Below, one piece after another: positions 26,906 to 36,455 of a DNA stretch of 64,000 bases. Positions within the stretch are counted from its first letter, which is position 1. Every line of letters starts with the position of its first letter. This DNA comes from Pedobacter lusitanus (lineage in GTDB: Bacteria > Bacteroidota > Bacteroidia > Sphingobacteriales > Sphingobacteriaceae): positions 2,728,001 through 2,792,000 of the forward strand of contig NZ_CP157278.1 in NCBI RefSeq assembly GCF_040026395.1, written 5' to 3'. The position numbers were made by a program, and so were the translations under genes. The notes beneath the pieces were generated by a model that had not been told where the DNA came from, searched no databases, and was given only the letters and a program-made list of their open reading frames with translations.

Positions 26906-28171
26906 ATGAGTACGCAACAAGGCAGCCGCTTCTTCTTTAATGTAGATTGGATCACCATTTTGATTTATACGGCTTTGTGTACCATCGGCTTTATAAATAT
27001 TTATGCTTCGCTTTATAACCCTGAAACTTCTGCTATATTTAATTTTAGCAGTAATTACGGTAAACAGCTCATTTATATCATTACCGGACTAATTCTCGGT
27101 TTTTCTATTCTCCTGCTTGATGCTAAATTCTTCAGTGTATTCTCCCCTGTGGTTTATGGGATCACGATGCTGCTGCTGATGGCAGTGCTGGTTGTAGGCA
27201 GAAAAGTAGCGGGTAACCAGGCCTGGATTCCTCTGGGCGCTTTCAGGCTCCAGCCCTCTGAGCTGGCTAAATTTGGTACGGCCCTGCTGATTGCCAGATA
27301 TGTGGGTAACTTCAATCCCAAATTCACAGACATTAAATCCATTTTCTTTGCCGGACTGATTATAGGATTTCCGTTGCTGCTGATTATGCTGCAGCCTGAT
27401 ACTGGTTCTGCACTGGTATTCCTGGCCTTTATGTTTCCATTATACAGGGAAGGCTTATCAGGTTATTTCCTGCTGATTTTTCTGGGAATGATCGTTTTGT
27501 TTATTGCTGATTTTCTGGTGCCGTCTTACATACTGATTCCGGTAATTGCAGCTGTGGGTGGATTCTTTATCTATCAGAACCGCAGAAAGCAAAAGATGAT
27601 GTTCTCTATGATTCTGGCTACTGTTATTGCTATTGCCTATTTATTTTTAGTCAAAGTCGCCTATGAGAAGGTTCTTGAACCGCATCAGCGCACACGTATA
27701 GAAATTATGCTGGGTCTTAAAACAGATCCCAAAGGGGCTGGCTATAACGTAATACAGTCCAAGATTGCTATCGGGGCAGGTCAGCTGACCGGAAGAGGGT
27801 TTCTGGAAGGTACCCAGACCAAATATGGCTATGTACCTGAGCAAAGTACCGACTTTATCTTCTCCACTATTGGTGAAGAATGGGGCTTCCTGGGCTGCTC
27901 AGTAGTGATAGGACTCTATGTCTTTTTGCTTTTGAGGGTAATTAACCTGGCCGAAAGACAACGTTCTACATTTTCCAGGGTTTACGGCTACTGTGTGGCA
28001 AGTATCATCTTTTTCCACGTCTTTATCAATATAGGGATGACCATAGGTATCATCCCGGTAATCGGTATTCCATTGCCGTTTATCAGCTACGGAGGTTCTT
28101 CTTTATGGAGTTTCACCGTATTACTATTTATTTTCCTGAAACTGGATTCTAATAGAATGGGCTTTATTTAA
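26906..28171 (+). CDS. rodA: Peptidoglycan polymerase RodA (SEDS family)
   Basis: A 421-residue SEDS glycosyltransferase with about ten membrane helices. It shows GNQAWIPLGAFRLQPSEL, the LQPDTGSALVF segment with the conserved Asp, and GIPLPFISYGGSSLW at the C terminus, all characteristic of RodA. It polymerises lipid II together with PBP2, encoded directly upstream. Its 3' end overlaps the convergent gene by 8 bp. Confidence 0.96.
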   Translation: MSTQQGSRFFFNVDWITILIYTALCTIGFINIYASLYNPETSAIFNFSSNYGKQLIYIITGLILGFSILLLDAKFFSVFSPVVYGITMLLLMAVLVVGRKVAGNQAWIPLGAFRLQPSELAKFGTALLIARYVGNFNPKFTDIKSIFFAGLIIGFPLLLIMLQPDTGSALVFLAFMFPLYREGLSGYFLLIFLGMIVLFIADFLVPSYILIPVIAAVGGFFIYQNRRKQKMMFSMILATVIAIAYLFLVKVAYEKVLEPHQRTRIEIMLGLKTDPKGAGYNVIQSKIAIGAGQLTGRGFLEGTQTKYGYVPEQSTDFIFSTIGEEWGFLGCSVVIGLYVFLLLRVINLAERQRSTFSRVYGYCVASIIFFHVFINIGMTIGIIPVIGIPLPFISYGGSSLWSFTVLLFIFLKLDSNRMGFI

Positions 28172-29387
28172 CGGAAAAACGTTGATTTAATAATTCGTAA
28201 AACTGATCTGTGGTATCCTGCTTAGCTGCCCAGTTATTTTTAACGGCATAATTACGCTGTAAAAATTCATCGGCACTTTTAAAATCAGGCATTTTATTAA
28301 CCAGATCTATCGCTTCCGCATAAGCAAGATTATAACCGTTAAACAAATCTTTAATATAACGCATCTTGTCATTCAGACTGATTGCCTGTTTTAAGTCCTT
28401 AATCTGCACCCTGCTGCTTTCAGTGTTGATATTCCGGGCTGTATTGCCACCAGACAAAATATCGTTCAGTGTGGGCCTCGCTGCCGGTTTTTCAGATTCT
28501 TTATCTGTATAGCCCTGCACCGGTGCAAATAATTCTTCCTGAACAGGTTTGGATTCAAATACCGGAGCTGGTTCCCTGACAGGCTCTGGCTTGTAATCAG
28601 CTACCGGTTCCGGCTCTCCGGCAGGTTCTTCTATGATTTCTTCCTGTATGTGCTCAATTACCGGTATATGTGCGGTTACAGGAACTGATGTTTCAGCTAC
28701 CGGCTGAGTTGCTGCAATAATCTCTTCTTCTGCAGGTTCCTGAGCAGCGGTGTTTTCATGTACTGTATGCCCGGTTTCCTGTTTTTCTTCTTCTGCAACT
28801 GCTGTCGTTTCTTCTTCAACCGGAGAAACGGTTTCAATTTCTTCAGCTTCGGCCTCCACTAACTGTTCAGACACCAGAAAAGGTTCCGGTCCTACCTCAT
28901 CATCTTCTGGTAGCTCCACACCCAGACTATCCATTTCTCTCAGTTTTTGCTTCTGCGCAATAATCAGTTCTTCTTCTTTACTTAATGGCCTGTCAAATAT
29001 GGCATCCACAGGTTTCTCTTCAAATTCAAACTTATCTGTGTTGAGTTTTTCGTTCAGAATAAATTCAAAATTGGAAGGTTCATTATCTGGTTTGAAAATA
29101 TCGTCCAGATGAGGTTTAGCGGGTAATATCTCATGAACCGAAGAATCATCTCCGATATGATTATGATGTTTAGCTTCAGTATCTCCTGACAATATCCGCG
29201 GGGTAACACCACTGTTTATCTTCTTAATGATATTGACATGATCAGATAAAAAACTGGCATTGGCCAGAAAAAGTTCAAGCTCTAATTCATTGAGTTCACG
29301 GGGATTCTGAGCTAAATACTGATACTGATCATTTAACTCATTAAGTATCTGCCCTATCTTTTTGAATATGTCCTCCTGGTTCATCAT
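28164..29387 (-). CDS. Acidic protein of unknown function, convergent with rodA
   Basis: A 407-residue protein with no signal peptide or membrane segment. Three parts can be seen: a helical N-terminal segment (about 1-65, ELNELELELFLANASFLSD), a long acidic Glu/Pro/Val-rich and probably disordered middle (about 85-300), and an ordered helical C terminus (about 310-407, LKQAISLNDKMRYIKDLFNG and following). I recognise no enzymatic motif. The two ordered ends joined by a disordered linker suggest a scaffold or adaptor. Its last 8 bp overlap the 3' end of rodA. Confidence 0.8.
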   Translation of the reverse strand: MMNQEDIFKKIGQILNELNDQYQYLAQNPRELNELELELFLANASFLSDHVNIIKKINSGVTPRILSGDTEAKHHNHIGDDSSVHEILPAKPHLDDIFKPDNEPSNFEFILNEKLNTDKFEFEEKPVDAIFDRPLSKEEELIIAQKQKLREMDSLGVELPEDDEVGPEPFLVSEQLVEAEAEEIETVSPVEEETTAVAEEEKQETGHTVHENTAAQEPAEEEIIAATQPVAETSVPVTAHIPVIEHIQEEIIEEPAGEPEPVADYKPEPVREPAPVFESKPVQEELFAPVQGYTDKESEKPAARPTLNDILSGGNTARNINTESSRVQIKDLKQAISLNDKMRYIKDLFNGYNLAYAEAIDLVNKMPDFKSADEFLQRNYAVKNNWAAKQDTTDQFYELLNQRFSVK

Positions 29388-29488
29388 AGTACTATAACGT
29401 AAGAATTGGTGATTTATGTTGATAACTAAACACTCAAAAGTACTACAAAATTTCGATATTCGCCGGGCATTACACCCCAGAATACAGC

Positions 29489-30064
29489 ATGTTATTTAGC
29501 GAACAAAATTACAGCAGAGGAGAATATGGTGGCAGCATTGAAGTAATTTGCGGCTCTATGTTTTCAGGCAAAACGGAAGAACTGATCAGAAGATTAAAAC
29601 GTGCAGAGATTGCCCGGTTAAAAGTAGAGATTTACAAACCTGCAACCGATACACGTTATGATGAAACTGCCGTTGTATCTCATAATTACAATTCTATTGA
29701 AGCCTCACCAGTAACACATTCATCAGCAATCCTTCTGCTCAGTGCTGATACACAGGTTGTAGGCATTGATGAAGCTCAGTTTTTTGACGATGAACTGCCT
29801 GAAGTTTGTAATAAACTGGCAAATAAAGGGATCAGAGTAATTATTGCCGGTCTGGATATGGATTTCAGCGGAAAACCTTTTGGTCCTGTTCCTGCTTTAA
29901 TGGCTGTTGCAGAACTGGTTACTAAGGTTAATGCAGTATGTGTCAGATGTGGTAGTCCGGCTATGTACTCTTTTCGCAGGGTAGCCAGTGATGCTAAAAT
30001 TCTGCTTGGTGAAAAAGAAAGTTACGAACCAAGATGCAGAGCCTGTTTTCACGCTAAGGATTAA
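29489..30064 (+). CDS. tdk: Thymidine kinase
   Basis: A 191-residue type II thymidine kinase of the salvage pathway. The P-loop is [15 protein letters not shown] (about 22-36), the Walker B-like segment is [12 protein letters not shown], the lasso region contains [13 protein letters not shown], and two Cys pairs (CVRCG and CRAC) make the structural zinc site. Length is normal. The gene converges on the next one, sharing 11 bp at the 3' ends. Confidence 0.96.
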   Translation: MLFSEQNYSRGEYGGSIEVICGSMFSGKTEELIRRLKRAEIARLKVEIYKPATDTRYDETAVVSHNYNSIEASPVTHSSAILLLSADTQVVGIDEAQFFDDELPEVCNKLANKGIRVIIAGLDMDFSGKPFGPVPALMAVAELVTKVNAVCVRCGSPAMYSFRRVASDAKILLGEKESYEPRCRACFHAKD

Positions 30065-31580
30065 TACCTGGTTTTACAAAATAGATGTCTCCGTCTTTAA
30101 AGCTATATTGCTTTACAACGCTGGCCCGTTTACGTAAAGCTGATAAAGTAATCAGATCAGGATCTTCTATGGCGCGGAACCAAATCAGATACATCCCTTT
30201 TTTCTTATAGAAATCACTGATATCATCCGGAATATTATAATGCGGAAGCGAAACAGCATTTAGTCCGCCATTGAAATATGCAGCTTCTGCTGCATTGGAA
30301 TAGAGCCCATATCCCGGTTTGAAAATTTCAGGATGCTGTCTGAGAAATTCTGCAGTCTGAGATTTTTTCCAGGAATCATCGGTATAACCAGCTATCCCAT
30401 AATCTCTGGCTTCCTGGTACATGTCATAGAGTTTCCGCAGTTCGTTAACCTGAAAACCAAGAATAACCAACCCTGCAGCTGCAAAAGCTATACTGCGCTG
30501 TCTAACTGGCAAACGGGTTAGCACACCGGGTACCCAGCAGGTTATAGTGATCAGCATTGGAATAAATAACGGGGATATAAACCTGTTATTGATCTGTTCA
30601 AAATGTGAAAGTGTGGAAACCCCGATAATAAAGACTGTATAAACAATGAAAAAAGCAGCAAAACAATTTTCAGCAGTACCATAGTTCACCGCAAACCAGC
30701 TCCGTTTCAGATAGACTACAACTATTATCACAAACAATATAATGGCAATCGCCGAATAGACAGCCGGATACTGATCTGCAAAGGGAAGCCACGAGCAAAG
30801 TACTTTTCCATAATAAAAAATATTATCTCCCAGTGAAGTAATCCCGGATTCCCTCGGCCCGGTCAGTGAATCAGAATACATCGCATTGCGAAACAGATTG
30901 GCGGCCAGCAGGGCAATAGCAACCAGGCTAAAAAGTGCACCATGAAATATTTTTTTCTTCCAGTTCAGTGAACGGTCAAAAACCATCATCATTAAACCTG
31001 TTGCAATCACAGTAATACCTGCATAACGGGTCACACAGGCTAAACCGGCAATAATTGCACATCCGATTAGTCCGGCAACTGAACGAGTCTTCAGATAGCT
31101 GGTAAAGGCCAGCATAAACAAGATTATCAGCAATATGAACAGGGTTTCTGACCATAACATAGCATAGACATCAAACAGGGATGGACTGATAGCTATTGAA
31201 AGCAGTATAACGAGCTTATAGTATCTGCTGGTTCCAGTAAATGAATCTATCAGTTTACCCGTACAAAAAATGATAATGGCAAAAAGCAAAGCATTCAGAT
31301 ACGGCCCCGCTGCCACTGGATCAATACGGGAAATAAAGCTGGTTACACCTAAGAACAGCGGATAAAATAAAGGGAAATCGACAGTTGGCTTCAGGTTATA
31401 ATCGATGAGCATGCCATGGGCATTCAGATTCCTGGCCACACTTACATACACAATAGAATCAGGCGAAATGCCCACACCAGAATGTCTGGTATAAATCAGG
31501 ATCAGGATAAAGCCTATTAGTGAAACAAAAAGGCTATCCAGATGTTTAGATGCCGATAAACCAGCTATGGTCTTATTCAT
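30054..31580 (-). CDS. Glycosyltransferase family 39-like membrane protein
   Basis: A 508-residue polytopic protein with about ten to twelve membrane helices. It begins with an acidic luminal loop containing the Asp typical of PMT/ArnT-like GT-C enzymes ([18 protein letters not shown]). A C-terminal soluble part (about 400-508) follows. Such enzymes move sugars from polyprenyl phosphate carriers to lipids or proteins; the substrate is not evident. The ATG at 31580 is preferred to 31610 because the -7 element at 31608-31615 would leave the earlier codon untranscribed. Confidence 0.75.
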   Translation of the reverse strand: MNKTIAGLSASKHLDSLFVSLIGFILILIYTRHSGVGISPDSIVYVSVARNLNAHGMLIDYNLKPTVDFPLFYPLFLGVTSFISRIDPVAAGPYLNALLFAIIIFCTGKLIDSFTGTSRYYKLVILLSIAISPSLFDVYAMLWSETLFILLIILFMLAFTSYLKTRSVAGLIGCAIIAGLACVTRYAGITVIATGLMMMVFDRSLNWKKKIFHGALFSLVAIALLAANLFRNAMYSDSLTGPRESGITSLGDNIFYYGKVLCSWLPFADQYPAVYSAIAIILFVIIVVVYLKRSWFAVNYGTAENCFAAFFIVYTVFIIGVSTLSHFEQINNRFISPLFIPMLITITCWVPGVLTRLPVRQRSIAFAAAGLVILGFQVNELRKLYDMYQEARDYGIAGYTDDSWKKSQTAEFLRQHPEIFKPGYGLYSNAAEAAYFNGGLNAVSLPHYNIPDDISDFYKKKGMYLIWFRAIEDPDLITLSALRKRASVVKQYSFKDGDIYFVKPGINP

Positions 31581-31607
31581 TGAAAGTTTGAGGTCTTTGT
31601 AATGTAA

Positions 31608-31615
31608 CAAATATA
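31608..31615 (-). promoter_or_regulatory. -7 element of the GT39 gene
   Basis: TATATTTG on the minus strand matches TAnnTTTG. It would give a leader of about 25 nt to the ATG at 31580. The -33 box is unclear. Confidence 0.5.
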
Positions 31616-31926
31616 GTGAATGAACGTGATTATCAGCTTAATTTGTACGTTTCTGATGGTTAAAATTAACTGCGATGGATATTTTTATAATAATTAGCCG
31701 GTATTATACAGTTAAAGTTTTTTTTAGTATATTATACTGTTGTTGTTTTCAACAGTTAAATGGCTTTTTCACTATGTGCCGGCCATTTCAAACAGACGCC
31801 TGAATTGTTAAAAACAAAAATCCTGCAGACAAAAGGATAAGATTAATAAATTTGAAATAGTTTTAAATTAGCAACATTATATTGTCAAATTTCAATAATT
31901 TAACTTAAATAACAGAAACAGGCTAT

Positions 31927-31948
31927 ATTTACACCTATTTGTGTAAAT
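31927..31948 (+). promoter_or_regulatory. Inverted repeat, candidate XRE operator
   Basis: ATTTACAC, a 6-bp spacer, then GTGTAAAT form a perfect 8-bp dyad that ends 33 bp before the start of the XRE regulator gene. XRE-type dimers commonly autoregulate through such dyads; this is inference. Confidence 0.5.
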
Positions 31949-31981
31949 TATAAATGAGAATATAAATTACTTAGTCGGCAA

Positions 31982-32254
31982 ATGGAAGGAAAGGTAAAAC
32001 TCGATCTTATTGAACAACATGTAGTTGATTTCGTCAGAAAATTAAGAGCTGACAAGAAATTAAGGCAGGAAGATATTGCCTACATCATCGGGGTTAAAGC
32101 GTCTTTTATTGGTAATGTGGAAAACAGCGGTAACCCGGCAAAATACAATCTGAAACACATCAATGTATTCGCAGATCACTTTGGATTATCCCCAAAAGAT
32201 TTTCTTCCGAATACTGCATTGATTGAAAAAAAGGACAAAAAGCTACAGTGCTGA
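31982..32254 (+). CDS. XRE-family helix-turn-helix regulator
   Basis: A 90-residue DNA-binding protein. The HTH spans about residues 15-70, with LRADKKLRQEDIAYIIGVK as helices 2-3 and ASFIGNVENSGNPAKYNLKH as the following part. The tail is Lys-rich. There is no effector domain, so it resembles a small repressor. It converges on a pair of paralogous genes of unknown function, and a dyad upstream may be its own operator. Confidence 0.85.
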   Translation: MEGKVKLDLIEQHVVDFVRKLRADKKLRQEDIAYIIGVKASFIGNVENSGNPAKYNLKHINVFADHFGLSPKDFLPNTALIEKKDKKLQC

Positions 32255-32255
32255 A

Positions 32256-32306
32256 ATTAACAGGTTTGTCAGGGCTTTTAAGCATCCGGTCAAATCTGTT
32301 AATTTA
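32256..32306. terminator. Bidirectional hairpin between the XRE gene and the paralogue
   Basis: AAATTAACAGGTTTG and its near-perfect complement CAAATCTGTTAATTT form a long stem with a loop of about 20 nt between two convergent stop codons. On the plus strand a T-rich run follows. Confidence 0.65.
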
Positions 32307-33051
32307 TGTTTTTTCTCAATGAGTTATACCACTCTTTATAAAAAGCCCTGTAAACAGTAATTCTTTTGTCCAGGTTATTCTCTTTTTTTAATCTTTCGTC
32401 CAGCAAGAGCAGCTTATCCCCATACCATTTATGAATCTCCTGATGTACTGGGATTCTGTTCTTTTTATCACCAAGACTCAGTCTCATCATACCAAAAAGA
32501 GACATACATGAATTGGTCTCTACAAACTCTATCAGATTTACTGCCCTTTCCTGTGCCATGGATATATTATCCATAAAATATTGCAAGACCTGTTCAGCTG
32601 TGATACCATTCATACGGCACAACAGATTAAAGTCAAATGTAAGTGATAAGGAACGCTCTTCATCCAGCTGAAAACATTCCGGATAATCTACCAGCGGAGA
32701 CATATCTGTTTCCCATTCTTTCATCAGTAAAAAACTCTCCTTCATCTTATCTACTGTAGATAAATAAGCATTATCATTCAGTTCACTCAGCATCAGAATA
32801 TATTTTAAAGATACGCGCTTTACTTTTCTATCTGTTACCGCCTGTATCTGTCCGTTAACTTCATTTTTACAATCAACAACGATACTGGTAGCCCATAGGG
32901 AAACGGCTTCCATCTCGCCTCCGTTAAATGCATAAAAAGAAACTCTGTTAATGAAATATTGCAAAACCTCTTCATGTTTCAGATTGTTGATCGTACAGGC
33001 CACTCTGAAATCTTCAGTATAGGTCAACTTAACTCGTTCTTTTGAGTCCAT
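32299..33051 (-). CDS. Two-module protein of unknown family (paralogue A)
   Basis: A 250-residue soluble protein with no recognised domain. It contains two copies of one motif: LTYTEDFRVAC...N...EEVLQYFINRVSFYA (about 8-41) and LTFDFNLLC...N...EQVLQYFMDNIS (about 137-170). This suggests internal duplication of a helical unit. It shares this layout and clear identity throughout with the protein encoded 171 bp upstream (33223-33975). No membrane segment or catalytic motif is visible. An XRE regulator is convergent 44 bp away. I do not assign a function. Confidence 0.8.
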   Translation of the reverse strand: MDSKERVKLTYTEDFRVACTINNLKHEEVLQYFINRVSFYAFNGGEMEAVSLWATSIVVDCKNEVNGQIQAVTDRKVKRVSLKYILMLSELNDNAYLSTVDKMKESFLLMKEWETDMSPLVDYPECFQLDEERSLSLTFDFNLLCRMNGITAEQVLQYFMDNISMAQERAVNLIEFVETNSCMSLFGMMRLSLGDKKNRIPVHQEIHKWYGDKLLLLDERLKKENNLDKRITVYRAFYKEWYNSLRKNIN

Positions 33052-33222
33052 ATTATTTATTTTTATTCTTCACAGGCACAACCATGTCCATGAACAGGAT
33101 TTTAATTTTATTGATTTGCTGTACCTTATGATTAAGTGCCTAAAAGATACCTTATACCGGATGAATATCCCATCAGATAATCAAGGTAGAAAATTAACCG
33201 GAACTGACCATTAGAAATTTAA

Positions 33223-33975
33223 TCAATTGACATTCTTATTCAGCGCATTGTACCACTCCAGATAAAAAACATTATAATTTCTTATTTTATTTTCAAGATT
33301 ACTTTCTCCCTCCTGTTTTTCATCAAGTTTCAATAACTGAAGGGTAAATTTCTTATACATTTCCTGCTGAGGCATAATTTTATTTCTGAAGCTTACATGT
33401 TTACTGATCAGTAATAACAGGAAAGCTGTACTTGGATCAGTTTTAACATGCTGATGAAGATTTAAAGCTCTTTCTCTTGCCAGAGAAATCCTATTGATAA
33501 AATACTGAAGCAGTGCCTCTATATCGCTTCCGTTCATTCTGCAAATCAAATTAAAGTCAAATGTCAGATCAAGAAACGATTCATCACTGATCTGTATCTG
33601 CAACTCATAATCAGTAAACGGAAGCATTTCAGCAGACCATTCTTTCATAATGGAAATACCATTATAATATTCCAGGGTTTTATAAGCTCCGTCATCCATA
33701 TTTAACGCAGTCAGCTTCTTGATATACTTTAAGGAAATTTCCTGTATTTTATGATCAGTAACCGGTTGTGGCTCTCCTCCGTATACTTCTTTAAAGTCAA
33801 TACAGACGGTTGTAGCCCATAAATAAAGAGCTTCCATGTTACCACCAATAAACGCATAGAAAGAAACGTGGCTGATAAAGTACTGCAGCAATTCTTCTGG
33901 TTTCAAATTATTTATTTTACAGGCAATTTTAAATTCCTGAGTATAGTTGAGTTTAATTTGTCTTTTTGTTTCCAT
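33223..33975 (-). CDS. Two-module protein of unknown family (paralogue B)
   Basis: A 250-residue paralogue of the next gene, identical in length. Module 1 is LNYTQEFKIAC...EELLQYFISHVSFYAF (about 8-42); module 2 is LTFDFNLICRMNGS...LLQYFINRISLARERAL (about 136-175). Both proteins also share YLWATTV/SLWATSI and a C-terminal YNVFYLEWYNALNKNVN-like end. The tandem duplicates probably act together, perhaps as a heteromer. Function is unknown. Confidence 0.8.
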   Translation of the reverse strand: METKRQIKLNYTQEFKIACKINNLKPEELLQYFISHVSFYAFIGGNMEALYLWATTVCIDFKEVYGGEPQPVTDHKIQEISLKYIKKLTALNMDDGAYKTLEYYNGISIMKEWSAEMLPFTDYELQIQISDESFLDLTFDFNLICRMNGSDIEALLQYFINRISLARERALNLHQHVKTDPSTAFLLLLISKHVSFRNKIMPQQEMYKKFTLQLLKLDEKQEGESNLENKIRNYNVFYLEWYNALNKNVN

Positions 33976-34587
33976 CTTTTTTATTCATTGCGATTTAAAC
34001 ATAAAAACAGGTTTCTTTCTTCAGAGAAGATGAAACTTTATTCGGTCTGCAAAAACCTGAAAAATAGCTCTCTTTAGTTCAGTATGGTAGTTAAACCTCT
34101 AAAATAATAGTTTTGATTAAAAACACAGAAACATAGGGCATATTTTTTCTAAATCAAAATAAAATTAACTCTATAAGTCGTTATTTTTTACTTATAAACC
34201 TACTGACTAACAACAGGTTGTTAAACTCTTTAAATTATCATATGTGTTAAAAATATTACCTAGCCGCTGTTCCTGATAATTAAAGCATTAACTGTTCTCT
34301 TATTATTACTGATTTAATTACTAACTTAAGCGCTTAATCTTAAAAACAATTGCTTTTCCCAGGTATCTGTTTAATTTCATAAGGGAAACAGGCTGATCTT
34401 AAGGACATAACAGTTATGTATTTTTTTATATTTGATATTTCTACAAAAATATTCCTGTTTCATTAAATAATTACACAAATAAATGTTGAAGCCAATAAAA
34501 AAGATATTTAAATTTTAGAAACTACTTAAAACCTGTTTAAATTCAGGTAATAATTTTAAACATTTACTATTGCCAGATATAATTTGA
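33976..34587. other. Long AT-rich region upstream of the ECF sigma gene
   Basis: 612 bp between divergent genes. It is very AT-rich, with scattered A and T tracts, and has no ORF of coding character and no tRNA-like fold. Promoters for both flanking genes must lie here, but no full TTTG-N20-TAnnTTTG match stands out. Confidence 0.6.
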
Positions 34588-35172
34588 ATGAAATACGCCG
34601 GTCTCTCCGATAATGTGTTGGTAGATTTACTAAAAGCTAGTGATGGTCTGGCTTTTAAGGAAATTTATACCCGTTACTGGATGGGGATTTACAAGGCGGC
34701 CTATGTCAAAATATACCATAAGGAACTCGCAGAGGAACTAACCCAGAACTTATTTGTAGATCTGTGGAGACGAAGAGAAACCATCGTCATCAATTCTCTG
34801 GATTCGTATTTATTCGGAAGTCTGAAGTATAGTATCATTAATCATTACAAATCCCAGCTCGTTAAAGAAAAATATCAGGATCATCTGAATGTTCAGAAAC
34901 AAACGATCGCCAGCAGCACTGATGATTTAGTTTTAGTAAATGATCTTTCCAAAGCGCTCCACCAGGGCATCGCTTTGCTGCCAAAAAAAACGGGAGAGAT
35001 TTTTAAATTAAGCCGTATTGATAACCGTTCAACCAAAGAGATCTCCCAACAGCTCAATATTTCTGAAAAAGCGGTAGAATACCATATAACGCAATCCATA
35101 AAGAGTATGCGTTTTCATTTAAAAGAATACCTGTTTGTATTCCTCAGTTTTGTCTTTTTACACCGGTTTTAA
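34588..35172 (+). CDS. ECF RNA polymerase sigma factor
   Basis: A 194-residue sigma-70 family extracytoplasmic-function factor of the Bacteroidota FecI-like type. Region 2 is visible as FKEIYTRYWMGIYKAAYVKI and ELAEELTQNLFVDLWRRRETI. Region 4 has KKTGEIFKLSRIDNRSTKEI and the HTH ISEKAVEYHITQSIKSMR. It is followed by its FecR anti-sigma and a SusC with an STN signalling domain, so it very likely controls the SusCD pair through cell-surface signalling. Confidence 0.93.
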   Translation: MKYAGLSDNVLVDLLKASDGLAFKEIYTRYWMGIYKAAYVKIYHKELAEELTQNLFVDLWRRRETIVINSLDSYLFGSLKYSIINHYKSQLVKEKYQDHLNVQKQTIASSTDDLVLVNDLSKALHQGIALLPKKTGEIFKLSRIDNRSTKEISQQLNISEKAVEYHITQSIKSMRFHLKEYLFVFLSFVFLHRF

Positions 35173-35235
35173 ATTTATTTCATTTTCTTTTAGGGGTAGA
35201 CGTCTTTAAACTTACATATAGTTTAAAGGCACCAA

Positions 35236-36285
35236 ATGAAAAGACAAGCCCTTCATTCCTTATTAGAGAAATATCTACAGAATAAATGTTCTGAAGAGGA
35301 ACTGATTGTGATTGAAAAATTGTATGGCATGCTTGACAGAGATGATCTGGAGCAGATCTATTCCAGCGAATTACCTGCTCTTGAACAGAAACTCTGGGAC
35401 AGGATTAATTTCGAAACCGGCCTTGAAACAGAAAGCATAAGTTCCATGCAACAGTCACCCCGGGTAAAAAAACTGCCCCGGGTTTTATGGTTTGCTGCTG
35501 CCGCTCTTGCCGCACTCACTCTTTTCACCGGATATCTGTTTTTATATCATCATCAAAATCCCCAGTATATCAGATTTCAGTCTCAGGCAAACAGGCTGGA
35601 AAAGAAAAACAATGGTTCTTCTCCTTTAAAAATCCAACTGGAAGATGGCAGTGTGGTCATACTGCAGCCAAAATCTTCCTTAACTTATCCGCAGCACTTT
35701 TCTGCTAAAACACGCGAAGTTGCTTTAGGTGGAGAGGGGTATTTCCTGATCAGCAAAAATCCTGACCGCCCTTTTTTTGTTTACAATAAGAATGTAATTA
35801 CCCGGGTTGTTGGTACAAGCTTTATCATTAAGACCAACCCATCTACTGAAGAAACGCAGGTCATCGTAAAAACAGGAAAAGTAATGGTTTCCAGAAATGA
35901 AGATCAGCAGCTAAATCTTAAACGTCTTTTTAATGAGGAGAAAAAGGTGGTTCTGACGCCAAATCAAACCACAATTTATACTAAAGACAATGATAATTTC
36001 AAGACAACTCTGGTAGCAGATCCTATGCCGATTATTCCTGCCGGGCACCAGAAAGATCTCAGGACAAAATACATATTTGAGGAAGCACCATTGACAGAAG
36101 TCCTTAATCAATTACAGGCAACTTATGGAATAGGGATCATTATTGAAGACCAGGAATTGTACAACAATACATTCACAGGGGATATTTCCAAACAGAATTT
36201 ATATCAGAAATTAGACCTGCTATGTCATACGATAAAGGCACATTATGAAATATCAGGCACTAAAATAATTATCAAAACAAAATAA
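35236..36285 (+). CDS. FecR-family anti-sigma factor
   Basis: A 349-residue inner-membrane regulator. The cytoplasmic N terminus (about 1-80) would bind the sigma factor, one membrane helix lies at about 84-105, and the periplasmic FecR domain (about 130-230) shows VILQPKSSLTYP and VVGTSFIIKTN. A C-terminal DUF4974-like domain (about 275-349, YIFEEAPLTEVLNQLQATYG) would contact the STN domain of SusC. It lies 63 bp downstream of the sigma gene. Confidence 0.92.
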   Translation: MKRQALHSLLEKYLQNKCSEEELIVIEKLYGMLDRDDLEQIYSSELPALEQKLWDRINFETGLETESISSMQQSPRVKKLPRVLWFAAAALAALTLFTGYLFLYHHQNPQYIRFQSQANRLEKKNNGSSPLKIQLEDGSVVILQPKSSLTYPQHFSAKTREVALGGEGYFLISKNPDRPFFVYNKNVITRVVGTSFIIKTNPSTEETQVIVKTGKVMVSRNEDQQLNLKRLFNEEKKVVLTPNQTTIYTKDNDNFKTTLVADPMPIIPAGHQKDLRTKYIFEEAPLTEVLNQLQATYGIGIIIEDQELYNNTFTGDISKQNLYQKLDLLCHTIKAHYEISGTKIIIKTK

Positions 36286-36455
36286 CCAGCCAACCTAACC
36301 AACCTAAAAACCAAAATCAACCAGCCTATGAACCAATTGAAACTCTACTAACCAAATTCCTCCCAAAAAAAAGAGGCTGACAAAGTTCCCCAACATTGCC
36401 AGCCAGTTATCTCTGTACGAAATTTTCACATTAACGAACAAAAACTTCTAAAGGT
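36286..36455 (+). promoter_or_regulatory. Leader between fecR and susC
   Basis: 170 bp with a C/A-rich stretch of repeated AACC-type words (about 36288-36355, ACCAGCC, AACCAACCT and similar). It is low in G on the plus strand and probably holds the sigma-dependent susC promoter. No hairpin is evident. Confidence 0.35.

Larger units (their letters stand above)
31581..31981. other. Intergenic region between the GT39 and XRE genes
   Basis: About 400 bp of AT-rich DNA between divergent genes. It holds the GT39 -7 element, two copies of TATTATAC followed by [A/T]GTT (about 31703-31750) and an inverted repeat near the XRE start. No ORF or RNA gene was recognised. Confidence 0.55.

Noticed and set aside
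31703..31750. Two TATTATAC-[A/T]GTT repeats as a regulatory element
   Set aside because: Short AT-rich words recur easily in such DNA and no further copies or dyads support them.
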